A DNA stretch of 32,408 nucleotides from assembly GCA_002340765.1 (NCBI GenBank), contig DDMS01000009.1:1-32408 (forward strand), in the 5' to 3' direction. A model generated the notes under the pieces. It was not told the DNA's origin, ran no database searches, and saw only the letters and a program-made list of their open reading frames with translations. This document shows, piece after piece, positions 31,489 through 32,408 of this stretch. This stretch comes from Flavobacteriaceae bacterium UBA2540. Its GTDB lineage: Bacteria > Bacteroidota > Bacteroidia > Flavobacteriales > Flavobacteriaceae. The number at the start of each line of letters is the position of its first letter. Within the stretch, counting starts at the first letter, position 1. A program made the translations under genes and the position numbers.

Positions 31489-31603
31489 TTAGTCGTTTTA
31501 TTTTTGAGTAGATATCAAAATAAAGTAAGCGCCGCTTTTTTCAAAACGACGACTTACCAAGTAAACTAATAAAACCAAGTATTAGTATTTTTATAATAGA
31601 ATG

Positions 31604-31969
31604 CTATTCAGAGTAAGGCAAATTATGATAGCTCAACACTCTTTTTAGTTTCCATTGATTATTTTCTAAAATCCAAAGATGCGTAAAATTCGTAATTCCA
31701 ACAGTTGTAAAAACACCAAGTTGCTTTTCTTGAAACGTGTGTTTGCCAGTTTGAATTGCTCCATAAAGCGTCCTGTTATTTTGTAAAGGAAATACTTCTA
31801 AACTTCCTGAAACTAAGTTTCTTTTTATATTTCCGGGATTTTTACAAATATTATTTTTTACTGCATTTAAAGATGCTGCTTTGTTTTGAATACCGATAAC
31901 ATCATGATAAAACTCAAAGTTTTCAGCAATTATTGGGTCAAGTTTTTCAACTTCACATTTGTTAATTGT
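31604..31969 (-). pseudogene. 3' fragment of an NTF2-like (SnoaL/DUF4440-type) protein gene
   Basis: On the minus strand a 121-codon open frame starts right after an in-frame stop (TGA at 31972-31970) and contains no Met codon. It reads INKCEVEKLDPIIAENFEFY, then HDVIGIQNKAASLNAVKNNI near the start. GSLEVFPLQNNRTLYGAIQT lies in the middle and NNQWKLKRVLSYHNLPYSE at the end. The pattern EFYHD followed by a C-terminal HLWILENNQWK strand fits the nuclear-transport-factor-2-like fold. The N-terminal helix expected before NKCEVEKL is missing. The break coincides with the start of the divergent DUF4442 frame, so the gene was probably truncated by a deletion. Not expected to be translated. Confidence 0.7.
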
Positions 31970-31971
31970 TC

Positions 31972-32408
31972 ATGCTTTTTAAATTACTATTGGCATATTT
32001 TGGTGGAGTTCGCGTTATTTCGTTGTCTGAAACTATTGCAATTGTAAAAATAAAACACCAATGGATAAATCAGAATCCTTTTAAAAGTATATTTTGGGTT
32101 GCTCAAGGAATGGCTGCTGAAATGAGTACAGGAATTTTGATAATGCAAGAAATAAGAAATTCAAACAGTAAAGTTTCAATGTTGGTAACGCATCAAGAAA
32201 GTGATTTTTCTAAAAAAGCGACTGGAAAAATATTATTTACCTGTAATGAAAGAGAATTGGTAAAAAAAACTATTGAAAAATCAATAAAAACAAATGAAGG
32301 GCAAACAGTAATTTTGACGTCAATTGGAGTCAATGAAAGTAGAGTAGTTGTCTCAAATTTTAGATTTCAATGGAGTTTAAAAATAAAAAATTGTAAGTTC
32401 AACTCATA
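31972..32408 (+). CDS. DUF4442 (hotdog/thioesterase-like) protein, 5'-truncated and running off the window
   Basis: An open frame of 145 codons from the ATG at 31972 to the window edge, with no stop. The sequence MLFKLLLAYFGGVRVISLSE, KHQWINQNPFKSIFWVAQGM, SKVSMLVTHQESDFSKKATG, then GQTVILTSIGVNESR and FQWSLKIK matches DUF4442 proteins, which have a hotdog fold like acyl-CoA thioesterases; activity unproven. Homologues as I remember them begin about 10-15 residues earlier, and a stop codon (TAA) lies just upstream in frame. The true N-terminus therefore appears lost at the same junction that truncates the NTF2-like fragment. Whether it is still expressed is doubtful, since no promoter or leader is visible. 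Confidence 0.7.
   Translation, partial: MLFKLLLAYFGGVRVISLSETIAIVKIKHQWINQNPFKSIFWVAQGMAAEMSTGILIMQEIRNSNSKVSMLVTHQESDFSKKATGKILFTCNERELVKKTIEKSIKTNEGQTVILTSIGVNESRVVVSNFRFQWSLKIKNCKFNS

Noticed and set aside
8421..32404. Shared 13-mer ATTGTAAGTTCAA near 8420 and 32392 as ends of an element
   Set aside because: Such a match is expected by chance somewhere in a 32-kb A+T-rich window, and nothing else links the two places.

Overview
The window looks like chromosomal DNA of a marine Flavobacteriaceae bacterium, Polaribacter- or Tenacibaculum-like. It is strongly A+T-rich. Several gene starts are preceded by the Bacteroidetes -7 promoter word TAnnTTTG. Gene neighbours and domain types (DUF368 pair with aroE, OMP_b-brl_3 TonB-type receptor, four-helix-bundle S23-like protein, Bacteroidetes-type ferrochelatase) also fit that family. 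The genus is an inference; no rRNA or tRNA gene is visible.

Layout. 1-7.7 kb is housekeeping: lpxK (-), a Nif3/YqfO-like protein and a coiled-coil protein of the zinc-ribbon family that lacks its cysteines (+), a five-repeat DUF349 protein (-), and a minus-strand run of two DUF368 undecaprenyl-phosphate translocase-like genes and aroE with overlapping ends. 7.8-8.4 kb holds a frameshifted, truncated IS4-type transposase remnant. Then come a sodium:solute symporter (-) and recR (+).

10.9-22.8 kb is the main feature: a divergent heme supercluster. To the left of the 14076-14279 control region run an AraC/PchR-like regulator, a TrmH/SpoU-type RNA methyltransferase, hemH and hemJ. To the right run hemA, a hemC-hemD fusion, hemB, hemL, a four-helix-bundle gene, hemE, an EI24/CysZ-like membrane protein and hemF. 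Together they encode every step from glutamyl-tRNA to protoheme by the C5, protoporphyrin-dependent route with an oxygen-dependent HemF. Only glutamyl-tRNA synthetase is not here. The control region holds two perfect 14-bp palindromes that could be operators. The gaps between these genes carry short tandem repeats of 7-8 bp period or small hairpin elements.

22.9-27 kb carries two E2 acyltransferases of different 2-oxoacid dehydrogenase complexes converging on each other, one of them in a pdhA-pdhC pair. 27-31.4 kb encodes cell-envelope functions: a secreted protein of unknown function, a VanX-like D-Ala-D-Ala dipeptidase, a DUF2721 membrane protein and a TonB-type outer-membrane receptor with the best promoter in the window. 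The right edge holds two divergent, 5'-truncated genes (an NTF2-like fragment and a DUF4442 gene) meeting at about 31970, which suggests a past deletion.

I see no CRISPR array, intact mobile element, prophage, toxin-antitoxin or defence system. The most interesting signals are regulatory and architectural: the heme supercluster and its palindromes, the 7-8 bp repeats, the candidate leaderless starts, and the cysteine-free zinc-ribbon homologue.
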